Assembly: GCA_028288725.1 (NCBI GenBank)
Contig: JAQGIC010000032.1
Span: forward strand, 1-64,000
Reading direction: 5' to 3'
DNA length: 64,000 nucleotides
Origin: Rhodospirillales bacterium
GTDB taxonomy: Bacteria > Pseudomonadota > Alphaproteobacteria > ATCC43930 > CGMCC-115725
Of this stretch, positions 47,804-55,876 are shown piece by piece. Both the position numbers and the translations under genes were made by a program. Within the stretch, counting starts at the first letter, position 1. Every line of letters starts with the position of its first letter. A model generated the notes under the pieces. That model worked only from the letters and a program-made list of their open reading frames with translations, had not been told where the DNA came from and made no database searches.

Positions 47804-48537
47804 AGCGTATCCTGCCGCTCGTCTTGCTGGTCCTGGGTCTGATGCTGGTGGGGCCCGCTTCGGCGCAAAGCCTGTCGCTCGACCTCGGCGACGGCGGCGG
47901 ATCGACGACCGGCCGGATCATCGAACTCGTGGTCCTGATGACGGTGCTGAGCGTGGTGCCCGGCCTGCTGGTCACGGTCACCTCGTTCACGCGCATCGTC
48001 GTCGTGCTGTCTTTCCTGCGCACCGCGCTGGGCATCCAGCAGACGCCGCCCAACACGGTGCTGATCAGCCTGGCCCTGTTCCTGTCCGCCTTCATCATGG
48101 GACCGACCCTACAGCGGTCGTACGACGACGGCATCGCGCCGCTAATCGCCGAAAAGCTCGACACGATGACGGCCATGGAACGCACGGCGAAGCCGTTCCA
48201 CGATTTCATGCAGACCCATGTACGCGACCAGGATCTGCAATTGTTCATGGGGCTGGGCCGCATGCCGCCGGTCGCGACGCCCGACGACACGCCCTATCGG
48301 GCCCTGCTGCCCGCCTTCCTGATCAGCGAACTGCGCCGCGCGTTCGAGATCGGATTCCTGCTGTTCCTGCCCTTCCTGATCATCGACATCGTCGTGGCGT
48401 CGCTGATCATGTCGATGGGCATGGTCAGTCTGCCGCCGAACGTCATCAGCCTGCCGTTCAAGCTGATCTTCTTCGTTCTGATCGACGGCTGGTACCTGGT
48501 CTGCGGCTCGCTGATTCAGAGCTTCGGGCCGGGTTGA
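47800..48537 (+). CDS. fliP: Flagellar export-gate protein FliP
   Basis: This 245-residue protein has a cleavable signal (LPLVLLVLGLMLVGPASA) and four membrane helices. Hallmarks are PGLLVTVTSFTRIVVVLSFL, RTALGIQQTPPNTVLISLAL, PAFLISELRRAFEIGFLLFL and DIVVASLIMSMGMVSLPPN. It starts with GTG coupled to fliO. FliP pentamers with FliQ and FliR form the export channel; fliQ and fliR are 5 kb away on the other strand. The last 22 bases overlap the convergent DUF1636 gene. Confidence 0.97.
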   Translation: MKRILPLVLLVLGLMLVGPASAQSLSLDLGDGGGSTTGRIIELVVLMTVLSVVPGLLVTVTSFTRIVVVLSFLRTALGIQQTPPNTVLISLALFLSAFIMGPTLQRSYDDGIAPLIAEKLDTMTAMERTAKPFHDFMQTHVRDQDLQLFMGLGRMPPVATPDDTPYRALLPAFLISELRRAFEIGFLLFLPFLIIDIVVASLIMSMGMVSLPPNVISLPFKLIFFVLIDGWYLVCGSLIQSFGPG

Positions 48538-48938
48538 TCGCCGAGCGCCACCCGATAGACCGCCTCGCGATCCGCCTCGGTCGCGACCGAGCGGACGATG
48601 GCCGGATCCGCCGATAGTTCGCGACCGATCGCCACCGCGATCCGTCCCTCCGGGCACAGGCCGAGGCAGGAGGTTTCGACCACGCGCAGCGCCTTCCCGC
48701 GACCGACCGAGCCCAGCCGCTCCTTGAACCATCGGCGCAGCGTGGTGCGGCCGTCCGGATCGATGCCGTCCGGCAGTTTCGTCGAACAGCGCAGGCAGAC
48801 GAACACCACGTCCGATTCCCATTTCGCCGGTGTCGGACCGGTCTCTCCCGCCGGCGAGACCGCCAGCGGAGGGGTCGACCGCCACCCCTGCCCCCAGACC
48901 TGACGGAGCTTCGTCGGGATCATCCCCGCCCCCATCAA
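48516..48938 (-). CDS. DUF1636 thioredoxin-like [2Fe-2S] ferredoxin
   Basis: This 140-residue protein has a ferredoxin-like core from about residue 45: DVVFVCLRCSTKLPDG with Cys-x2-Cys and VVETSCLGLCPEGRIAVAI with Cys-x3-Cys. The four Cys match the cluster ligands of thioredoxin-like [2Fe-2S] proteins. The N-terminal 40 residues are unconserved, and an ATG at 48923 may be the true start. It begins inside the last codons of the PadR gene (ATGA overlap), so the two form a pair. Its redox partner and substrate are unknown. Confidence 0.82.
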   Translation of the reverse strand: MMGAGMIPTKLRQVWGQGWRSTPPLAVSPAGETGPTPAKWESDVVFVCLRCSTKLPDGIDPDGRTTLRRWFKERLGSVGRGKALRVVETSCLGLCPEGRIAVAIGRELSADPAIVRSVATEADREAVYRVALGDQPGPKL

Positions 48939-49531
48939 ACCCGCTCGATATCGGCCGCGGCCGCATCGATGATCGCGGTGATGCGCTGGACCTGCTCGTC
49001 GGTCAGCGGTTCCTTCGCCAGGCGCATCTGCAGGGCCAGCTTGAAGTTCTCGACCGCCCGCTGGATCTGCGGCCGGATGCCGCCGCCGAACCGGCGCTTC
49101 ACCTCGGCGATCTTTTCCAGGACGATGGTCATGACCGACTGGTTGCTGGCCAGAAAGGCGCGGCCCTCGTCGGTGATGGCGTAGAGCTTCTTGTTGCCCT
49201 CGGCCTGGGCGACGGTGGCGTAGCCCATTTCCTCGAGCAGGGTCAGCGTCGGATAGATGACGCCGGGGCTGGGGCTGTAGAGGCCCATCAGCTTGTCCTC
49301 GATCTCCTTGATGATCTCGTAGCCATGGCGCGGCTTTTCCGCGATCAGCGTCAGGATCAGGAAGCGCAGGTCGCCCTGCTCGAACAGCCGGCCCATGCGC
49401 CCGCCGCCGCCCCAGCCATGGCGCCCGCCATGATGGCCGCCGAAATGGCGTCCCCCGAACCCGAAATCACCCCGGGCATGACGGCGTTCGCCCTCTTCGC
49501 CCGGACCACGATGCCTCGATCTGCCAAACAT
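48935..49531 (-). CDS. PadR-family regulator with a His/Gly-rich N-terminus
   Basis: This 198-residue protein has a PadR winged-helix at about residues 50-125 (LRFLILTLIAEKPRHGYEII, SPSPGVIYPTLTLLEEMGYA, GNKKLYAITDEGRAFL) and a C-terminal dimerisation helix (IQRAVENFKLALQMRLA). The first 46 residues are very rich in Gly, with His at 7, 18, 29, 33, 34 and 38. The start has AGAGG 7 nt upstream. PadR proteins are usually autorepressors released by a ligand. It is co-translated with the DUF1636 ferredoxin. Confidence 0.9.
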   Translation of the reverse strand: MFGRSRHRGPGEEGERRHARGDFGFGGRHFGGHHGGRHGWGGGGRMGRLFEQGDLRFLILTLIAEKPRHGYEIIKEIEDKLMGLYSPSPGVIYPTLTLLEEMGYATVAQAEGNKKLYAITDEGRAFLASNQSVMTIVLEKIAEVKRRFGGGIRPQIQRAVENFKLALQMRLAKEPLTDEQVQRITAIIDAAAADIERV

Positions 49532-49562
49532 AGTAAGCCTCTTGTGTGTGTTTCGATTTGTC

Positions 49563-49577
49563 TAAGATATATCTAAA
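49563..49577 (-). promoter_or_regulatory. Palindromic operator candidate before padR-like gene
   Basis: AGATATATCT (49565-49574) is a perfect palindrome in an AT-rich island about 35-45 bp upstream of the PadR ATG. PadR operators are commonly palindromes with ATAT/ATGT-type half-sites, and the position would cover the promoter. TATCTTAGAC within it could serve as -10. This is inferred from base composition and symmetry. Confidence 0.4.
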
Positions 49578-49628
49578 TCGTTTTTAAGCAAGAGGGTCTG
49601 CGAAAGATTCTCATCGAAGCGGGAGCGG

Positions 49629-52600
49629 CTAGTTGATTTTGCTGAGCTGTTTCGTCGCCAGGCGCTGGCGATAGGTCGTCATGAAGCCCTGCAGATCGCT
49701 GATCTGGGCGACCCGGTCGGCCAGCGATTTGAAGTCACCGCTGGTCGACGAGCTGTTGCCGGCGACCACGCGGAAATCGTCCTTGAGCGCACTCCGTTCC
49801 ATCGCCGCGCCATATTGCTTCTGCAATGCGGCGAGCCCCATGCGGTCCTTGCCCAGCACCATCGCGGTCGCGATCTTGAGCGCCGTGCGCGCGGCGTCCT
49901 CGTCGAGCTTGCCGGCCTCCGGCGGATTCAGCCCGCGCTTCAGCACCGGCACCACGGCCGCCCAGTTCTGCGTCTTCCAATAGATATCGACACGCAGCCG
50001 GTCGGCATCGGCGGACTCGTCGCCGGCCAACAGCTTGAGCGCGTCGGCGGCCTTGCCCTGTTCGGCCAGCGCCCGCGCCCTGAGCTCCAGCCGCTGAGCG
50101 ACCAACTCCGGCGGCAGATCGACCGTCACCGGCAGATCGAGCGCCGCGATCGCATCGTCCGCGCGCCGATCGAGCAGGCGAACCAGCGCCAGTTGCGTGG
50201 CGACACGCGCCTGATCGATGCCGGTCAGCCGGGTCTTGACCTGGCTGTCGAGCAGGTCGGCCGCCCGGTCGAGCAGATCGACCTTGACCAGTTGGTCAGC
50301 CAGCTTGCGGATGATCTCGTCACCGGCGGCACCGGCGGGCGTCAGTTCCTTGAACTCGTCATAGAGGCCCAGTTGCTTCAGCGGTCCGATATTGTCCGCC
50401 GCCTTGCCCAGGAACAGGTCGATGAAATATTGCTGCATTTCGTCCGCGACGCCCTTGGACACGGGATTGTCGCCGTAGCTGGACAGGACCTGGCGCAGCG
50501 AGCGGAAGCCCGAGCGATAGTCGCCGTCGGCGATCTGCAGTTCCGCCAGCTTGCGCAGCACGCGCACCTCGAAATCATCGCCGCGCCAGACGAAGCGCAA
50601 CCGATCGAGCGCCGCGATCGCATCGGCCCGCTCGATCTGCTTGTCGTCCAGCTGGGTCAGGGTCATGGCGTAGGTCGCCTGTGCCCTGGCCAGGCTGGAA
50701 TCCGGCGATTTTGAAACCTCGGTCCACAAGGCGATCGCCTGCTTCAGGTCGCCCTGAATCGCCAGGATGCGGCCTTGCACCACCTTGGCCTGGTCGGCTT
50801 CGCCGCCGGTCGGGTGGCTGGCCAGCACGGTGGCGGCCAGGGCCAACGCCTTGTCGCGATCGCCGGCGTTCAGCAGGGCCTCGGCGATCTTGATCTGCAG
50901 CCGATTGCGGAGCGCCTGGGGATAGTTCTTGAGCGCGTTGTTCGATTTGCCATAGGCATTGAGTCCATCGGTCCATTGCCCGCGATCGGACGCCAGCACC
51001 GCCCGCCAGAGCTGCCCGTCGCTGCTGGCATCGAGCGAGGGATCGCCCAGATCGGCCGTCGCGGTGTCGAGTTGGTTGGCCAGTTCCTCCGACGCGCCGC
51101 GCAGCGCGCGCAGGTTCGGATCGTCGAACATGCCCGGCGCTTCACGCTCGATCGCGCGCAGCACGCTCAACGCCTCGACGCCCTGGGCATTGGCGAAATA
51201 GAAGCGTGCCAGGTCGAGCCGCGCATTGTTCTTGTCGTCGGACGAGGCGGTCACGATCGCCTCCATCAGCCCCTGGCGTCGCAAGGTGAAATTATCGCCG
51301 CCCTGCCAGTCGGCCGGGCTGAACACACGGGTCTGGTCGGCCTTGCCCGGACGTTCGGCGTGGCGGTCCGCATCGGACGAGAGCGCCAGACCGCCGGGCG
51401 CGCTCAGCTCGACCAGGCTCGGTTGCGCGCGGATCGCCAATTGATCGCTCGCCGGGCGGAACACCAAGCCCTGCGCGCTCGGCAGCACGCGGAAATCCGG
51501 AAATGCCGCGCCGAGGTCGGAGCCCTGTCCCAATTGCGGCAGCGGCACCGCCACCAGCACGTCGCCGGCATCGGGATCGATCAGGCTGATCGGGCTCGAC
51601 GGATCGCTGGCGGGAAAGATCATCGAGGCATTGGGGCCGTCGCTGCGCACCTGGCCCTGGACCGGCGCTTCGGCGCGCTGCGGCTGGCTGCGCAGCTCGA
51701 CGATCCAGGCGGTGCCGGCCCGACGGACGCTGGGGTTGAACCCGGCCCAGACATTGAGCCGCAGCACCGTGCCGCTACGGCTCGGAACCTGGGCGATCGA
51801 GGTGACGACCGGCCAGTTCGCGGCTCGAAAATCGCCGAAATCCATCTTCTGGGCGCGGTCGAACACCATCCAGACCGCGTTGCCGCGCCGGAAAATCGCG
51901 GCGGCCGCCGGCTGACGCCATTCGAAGCGCAACGAGACGCCATCGTCGATCAGCGTGTAGCGGATCTGCAGCCCGTTCTCGGCGGCGGACCCGAGCGTGC
52001 CCGAAACCTGACCGGTCGGTACCGGCGCATCCTGATCGGCATCGGCCGGCGGTGTCGGCGGACGCACCACGGGCGCCGGCGCCTCGGCGACCGGCGGCGG
52101 AACGACGGACGGTGGCGGGGCGGATACGGGCGTCGGCGGTGGTGGCGGTGTCGCCTCCGGTGCGACCTCCGGCGGCTTGCCGGGAACGACGTCGAGGATC
52201 ACCAGATTGCCCTGGCGACCGTCGTTGACCCGATGTCCGGGCGGCAAGGTGAATTGTACCTGGGTGCCGTCGGCCGACAGGGTCGCCGGACGCAGGCGCT
52301 CCGGCAACGCCCGGGCGAGCCGTGCCATGTCGATGGCCGCCGGCTGATCGAACGCGATCTGGACCTTGCCGTCGCCCTGCGCCAGCTTGTAGTCCGTCCG
52401 CTTCGGCCAATCGAACACGACCCGATCGCTGGCGCCGTGACCGCCGACCCGGACGGCGACCGGCGTCGGCTTTGCAGCATTGGGGGGTGTCGGCGGCGTC
52501 GCGGGTGCGGCGGCCGGTGTGGGCTTCACCTCCGGCGGCTTCGGCACTGGTTTCTCCGCGGCCGGCTTCGGCTTGTCGACCAGATCGACGACCAGGGTTG

Positions 52601-53036
52601 CGCTGTCGTAGGCCGCCTGCTGGATCGTGATCGGCCGCTTCAGATGCGCGGTGACGATCGTGCCGTCGGGCGCGGCGTCGAGCTGGTCCAGATAGGCGCC
52701 CAGCGCCCGCCGGATCGGGTCGAGCGGGGCGTCGACCGGGCGGTCGAACCGGATGGTCAGGCCGTCATCGGTCGCGCCGGCCTTGAACGGCACCGCGGGA
52801 CCGCCGCCGGTGCCGGCGAACACCAGCCGGGCGAAGCCCGGATGGATCGCGGCCCGCGTTTCGAGCCGGGTCCGGGCCGGTGCCGCCGGGGCGAGAGCCG
52901 CGGGCGCTGTCGGGGCGACAGCCGCAGGCGCTGTGGGCGCCGAAGGGGCCGCATCCTGCGCCCACGCCGATCCGGCGCAGACCAGACCGGTCAGCATCAG
53001 GCCTGCCAGAAGCAGCCGCCGATCAGGGCGTCGCAT
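49629..53036 (-). CDS. Giant periplasmic protein, three AMIN-like repeats plus TPR-type helices
   Basis: This 1135-residue protein has a signal peptide (LLLAGLMLTGLVCAGSAWA, cleavage near 26) and a Pro/Ala linker. Three beta-rich segments that read as homologous follow: about 56-155 (RLVFAG ... DGLTIRFDRP ... ATLVVDLVD), 190-290 (DRVVFDWP ... GKVQIAFDQP ... NLVILDVV) and 355-470 (VSLRFEWR ... NAVWMVFDRA ... AWIVELRS), split by Pro-rich linkers. They resemble AMIN domains, which bind peptidoglycan. The part from about 600 on is helical with TPR-like repeats (ARFYFANAQGVEALSVLRAI; ALLNAGDRDKALALAATVLA). It is the last gene of the fliL-fliM operon, 13 bases overlapping the MotB-like gene before it. 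The role is unknown; a motor-associated periplasmic scaffold is inferred. Confidence 0.8.
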   Translation of the reverse strand: MRRPDRRLLLAGLMLTGLVCAGSAWAQDAAPSAPTAPAAVAPTAPAALAPAAPARTRLETRAAIHPGFARLVFAGTGGGPAVPFKAGATDDGLTIRFDRPVDAPLDPIRRALGAYLDQLDAAPDGTIVTAHLKRPITIQQAAYDSATLVVDLVDKPKPAAEKPVPKPPEVKPTPAAAPATPPTPPNAAKPTPVAVRVGGHGASDRVVFDWPKRTDYKLAQGDGKVQIAFDQPAAIDMARLARALPERLRPATLSADGTQVQFTLPPGHRVNDGRQGNLVILDVVPGKPPEVAPEATPPPPPTPVSAPPPSVVPPPVAEAPAPVVRPPTPPADADQDAPVPTGQVSGTLGSAAENGLQIRYTLIDDGVSLRFEWRQPAAAAIFRRGNAVWMVFDRAQKMDFGDFRAANWPVVTSIAQVPSRSGTVLRLNVWAGFNPSVRRAGTAWIVELRSQPQRAEAPVQGQVRSDGPNASMIFPASDPSSPISLIDPDAGDVLVAVPLPQLGQGSDLGAAFPDFRVLPSAQGLVFRPASDQLAIRAQPSLVELSAPGGLALSSDADRHAERPGKADQTRVFSPADWQGGDNFTLRRQGLMEAIVTASSDDKNNARLDLARFYFANAQGVEALSVLRAIEREAPGMFDDPNLRALRGASEELANQLDTATADLGDPSLDASSDGQLWRAVLASDRGQWTDGLNAYGKSNNALKNYPQALRNRLQIKIAEALLNAGDRDKALALAATVLASHPTGGEADQAKVVQGRILAIQGDLKQAIALWTEVSKSPDSSLARAQATYAMTLTQLDDKQIERADAIAALDRLRFVWRGDDFEVRVLRKLAELQIADGDYRSGFRSLRQVLSSYGDNPVSKGVADEMQQYFIDLFLGKAADNIGPLKQLGLYDEFKELTPAGAAGDEIIRKLADQLVKVDLLDRAADLLDSQVKTRLTGIDQARVATQLALVRLLDRRADDAIAALDLPVTVDLPPELVAQRLELRARALAEQGKAADALKLLAGDESADADRLRVDIYWKTQNWAAVVPVLKRGLNPPEAGKLDEDAARTALKIATAMVLGKDRMGLAALQKQYGAAMERSALKDDFRVVAGNSSSTSGDFKSLADRVAQISDLQGFMTTYRQRLATKQLSKIN

Positions 53037-53691
53037 GGGCGCCCTCCCCGGCCGATTGGTCTTCGATCACGACATCGATCCGGGTCTGGCCGCCGTCGTT
53101 GAGATCGATCATCGCCGACAGCGGCAGCGGGCGCGGATACCCCAGATGCTGCAGCGCACTGGCGACGCTGTTCGCCGCCCCCAGCGCCGCGACCCATTCG
53201 TGGGTCGGCTCGTCGCCGGGCGCGGGGTTGGCGGCGCGATGGGCGGTAACCCCGACCTTGTTTTCCAGATTGGTCAGCAGGCGGGCGAGATCCGCCAGCG
53301 GCGGCTTGTCCGCATCGGCCCAATGGGCGATCGGCTGGGCCGGCAGGCGGAGCACCAGGCGATGCTCCTCGCGCCGCACCTCGGTGCCGGCGAGGAGCGG
53401 CTGATCGGCCACCAGCTTGTCGATCAAGGCACCGGCATAATTCAGATTCAGCCGTGCCCGGCCGGGAGCCGGCACTTCGGCCGCCCCCTTTCCCTGCAGC
53501 CGATGACCGGTCAGATATTCCGAGATCGGCAACACGACCCGTTCCCAATCATGCCGATCGACCGTGGTCGTGGCGAACAGCAGCACGAAGAACGAGACCA
53601 GCAGCGACATCAGATCGGCAAAGGTGATCATCCAGCCCGGCGAGCGCGGGCGCGCAGGCGGCTCGTCCCGATCGAAGCCGAACCGGATCAT
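53023..53691 (-). CDS. MotB-like protein with the conserved membrane Asp
   Basis: This 222-residue protein has one N-terminal helix, WMITFADLMSLLVSFFVLLF, with Asp26 where MotB carries the essential proton-binding Asp. The rest is periplasmic, with a degenerate OmpA-like C-domain (LARLLTNLENKVGVTAHRA, EWVAALGAANSVASALQHLG, RIDVVIED). The usual L-S-x2-R-A peptidoglycan motif reads LGAANS, so the binding Arg is missing. It overlaps the previous MotB-like gene by 4 bp. MotA is not in the window. It may be a stator subunit or an accessory one. Confidence 0.8.
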   Translation of the reverse strand: MIRFGFDRDEPPARPRSPGWMITFADLMSLLVSFFVLLFATTTVDRHDWERVVLPISEYLTGHRLQGKGAAEVPAPGRARLNLNYAGALIDKLVADQPLLAGTEVRREEHRLVLRLPAQPIAHWADADKPPLADLARLLTNLENKVGVTAHRAANPAPGDEPTHEWVAALGAANSVASALQHLGYPRPLPLSAMIDLNDGGQTRIDVVIEDQSAGEGAHATP

Positions 53692-54362
53692 GGCGCCGCC
53701 CCCGCATCGGGCTCGTCACCATTGAGGACGGCGAAGTCGAGCCGAAAGGCCGGACCGCTGCCGCGTTCGACCGCGATCGCCAACGCGCCGCCCGGACAGC
53801 CCTTGACATAGAGCCGGGCGGCGACCGTGGCTGCCCGCAGGCCCGCCAGACGTTCGGCCGGACCGCCCTGGGGCGCTTCGGTCGACAGCATGGCGTGCCA
53901 GGTCATGCGGATGGCCGGACCGGACGCATGGTGCTGCAGGATGAGCGACAGGCGATCCAGCGTCGGCAGCACTTCGGCCTTGAGCGTGGCGCTGCCGGGT
54001 TCGAACACCGAATCCTCGGGCAGCGAGATCTCGAGAAAGCTGTCGCTGGACGCCGCCAGGGTCGTGCGGGCGAGCGGCGCGAAGCCGGTCAGAAGCCCGG
54101 TCACGTCGCGCGCGAAACTTTCGACGCTGACGGTCTCGGGCCGTGGCGCCGGCGGCGCTTCGATCAGGCCCAGCGCCGAAGGCAGGTGCCCGAACGCGGC
54201 ATCGACCGAATCGATCACGGCGCGGGCGCGCGGACGCTGCACCTCCGAGATCGAGACCAGCACGATGAAGAACACGAACAGCAGCAGGAACAGGCTGACG
54301 TAGGTCGCCACCGCGACGCCCCCGGAGGCCTGTTGCACGGGGATCGAACCGTCCTCATCCAT
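53688..54362 (-). CDS. MotB-like protein lacking the membrane Asp
   Basis: This 224-residue protein has a single N-terminal helix, TYVSLFLLLFVFFIVLVS, that aligns without gaps to the next gene's TFADLMSLLVSFFVLLFA, but with Ser23 in place of the proton-carrying Asp. The periplasmic C-domain is OmpA-like but divergent (LEISLPEDSVFEPGSATLK, LPTLDRLSLILQHHASGP, ERLAGLRAATVAARLYVKG) and retains an Arg in the LAGLRA position. It precedes the Asp-bearing paralogue with a 4-bp overlap, which suggests a heteromeric partner. It could not pass protons as a normal MotB. Confidence 0.75.
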   Translation of the reverse strand: MDEDGSIPVQQASGGVAVATYVSLFLLLFVFFIVLVSISEVQRPRARAVIDSVDAAFGHLPSALGLIEAPPAPRPETVSVESFARDVTGLLTGFAPLARTTLAASSDSFLEISLPEDSVFEPGSATLKAEVLPTLDRLSLILQHHASGPAIRMTWHAMLSTEAPQGGPAERLAGLRAATVAARLYVKGCPGGALAIAVERGSGPAFRLDFAVLNGDEPDAGAAP

Positions 54363-54410
54363 GACCGTGAAACCGTACGGAGGAGATGCGCGATGCTGCG
54401 GGATCGAACG

Positions 54411-55061
54411 TCAGAACAGCCCCGCGAGAATGGCATCGATATCGGCCTGGCTATTGGCGGCGCTCGGCATCGCCGGGCCGTTCATCAGCTTCGCATCGGC
54501 ATCCGCCTCGGTCGCGGGCTCCGGCTCCGGCGCCGGCACGAATTGCTCGGCCTGGTCGCCGAAGGCCACCAGCAGGCCGTGGATCTTGGTCTCGATATAC
54601 CGCAGCGTCTTCACCACCTTGGTGATGCGCTGGCCGGTGATGTCCTGGAAATTCGACGCTTCGAAGATCTTGGTCACGGAATCGGTGATCTGCGCCTGCG
54701 CCTCGGGCGGCAGCGTGGCGCCCAGCTTTTCCAGGGTCTCCGCCTCGTCCAGAATCACGCCGGTCGCGGCCGCTGTCGCGGCCACGACCGCGTCCAGCTC
54801 GTCGGTCGCCAACGGAATATGGTGGTGCGGGATATCGTGGGGCTGGACCGACGCGATCTCGCGCTTGGCCGCCTGAATGACGCGCGCCAGGGTTTCCAGC
54901 TCCTGATAGAGCTTGATCTCCGACAGCGACAGCGCCCCGGTCAGGCTCGCCACGACTTCTTCGACGGCGGCATCGACCTGCGCCGCGTCCACGACCGGGC
55001 GTTGGCCGCGCATCACATCGAGGCGGCGCGTCAGGTCGTCGGCGATCGCGAGCTTTCCCAT
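54411..55061 (-). CDS. cheZ: CheZ-like chemotaxis phosphatase
   Basis: This 216-residue helical protein carries the CheZ catalytic helix FEASNFQDITGQRITKVVKT, in which the Asp and Gln of QDITGQ match CheZ Asp143 and Gln147. The C-terminal peptide ADIDAILAGLF resembles the tethered CheY-binding tail. CheZ dephosphorylates CheY-P at the motor or receptor. The start has GGGAGG; the frame is open far upstream without similarity. A Pro/Glu-rich linker lies between the helix bundle and the tail. It sits in the fliL-fliM operon, after the motE-like gene by 140 bp. Confidence 0.9.
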   Translation of the reverse strand: MGKLAIADDLTRRLDVMRGQRPVVDAAQVDAAVEEVVASLTGALSLSEIKLYQELETLARVIQAAKREIASVQPHDIPHHHIPLATDELDAVVAATAAATGVILDEAETLEKLGATLPPEAQAQITDSVTKIFEASNFQDITGQRITKVVKTLRYIETKIHGLLVAFGDQAEQFVPAPEPEPATEADADAKLMNGPAMPSAANSQADIDAILAGLF

Positions 55062-55201
55062 TGATTCCTCCCGTAGCGGCGGGGCGTGGCCTCTGACGAA
55101 GACCAGTGCCGGGACACCGCTAGAATGTGCTAAAGGCCAAACAAAACGTCTGCAAGCGATTGATGTTGAAGGCGCCGCGGCGTCGCGGCACCCCCTGAAG
55201 T

Positions 55202-55876
55202 TCAGTTCTGCGGGCTCTGGGCCCCGTCCGGCGGCACCGCAGCGGAGGTCTGCCGCCGCTGCGCCAGCGCCATGGTGATCGTCTGCGCGGTTTTCGGATC
55301 CATCGCGGCCATGATGGCCGAGGTGGTGCGATCCTTCATCCGGGTCAGGAGCTGCAGCAGCACGGGCATGTCGAGCTGCGACAGGATCGTCGCGGCTTCC
55401 TTCGGCTTCATGTTGGTGTAGATCGCGACCAGGCTGGACAGGCGCTGATCCTCTTGCGCATCGACCTTGCCCAGGCTCGCATCCACCGTCGCCTGCATCT
55501 GCTTCAACTGATCGATCTTCTCGTCGACGCGCTGTTCGGCGGCCTTGAGCAGGGTCTCGCGCTGGGTCAGTTCGTCGGCGCGCTGGTCGAGCTCGATCCG
55601 GCGCTTGGCCAGGTCCTGCAGCAGTTTCACCTCGGCTTCGGTGTAGGTCTGGGCCGGCGGCGTTTTGGGCACGCCGGGATTGAGCGGTTCGGCCGCGACC
55701 GCCGGTGCCGCGGCAGCCGACGGCGGCGCCTTCGCGGGCGTCTCGCTGGTCGGCTTGGCGGGAGCCGTCTGGGCGAAGGCGATCCCGGCCTCGTGATAGA
55801 CGGCGCCGAGCCGGGTCGCCAGCATGACGCCGGCGGCGACGATCAGAAGATGCAGAAGGCGTGGTTTCAGTCTCAC
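55202..55876 (-). CDS. motE: MotE-like protein (MgtE N-terminal-domain family)
   Basis: This 224-residue protein has an N-terminal membrane or signal helix (LLHLLIVAAGVMLATRLGA), a Pro/Ala linker, a coiled coil at about 80-145 (DLAKRRIELDQRADELTQRE, KIDQLKQMQATVDASLGKVD) and a C-terminal MgtE_N-like domain (YTNMKPKEAATILSQLDMPV, LLTRMKDRTTSAIMAAMDP). This is the layout of MotE, the periplasmic chaperone of MotC in Sinorhizobium. Here no MotC homologue was recognised, but a giant periplasmic protein ends the same operon. It overlaps the DUF6468 gene by 4 bp. Confidence 0.82.
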   Translation of the reverse strand: MRLKPRLLHLLIVAAGVMLATRLGAVYHEAGIAFAQTAPAKPTSETPAKAPPSAAAAPAVAAEPLNPGVPKTPPAQTYTEAEVKLLQDLAKRRIELDQRADELTQRETLLKAAEQRVDEKIDQLKQMQATVDASLGKVDAQEDQRLSSLVAIYTNMKPKEAATILSQLDMPVLLQLLTRMKDRTTSAIMAAMDPKTAQTITMALAQRRQTSAAVPPDGAQSPQN

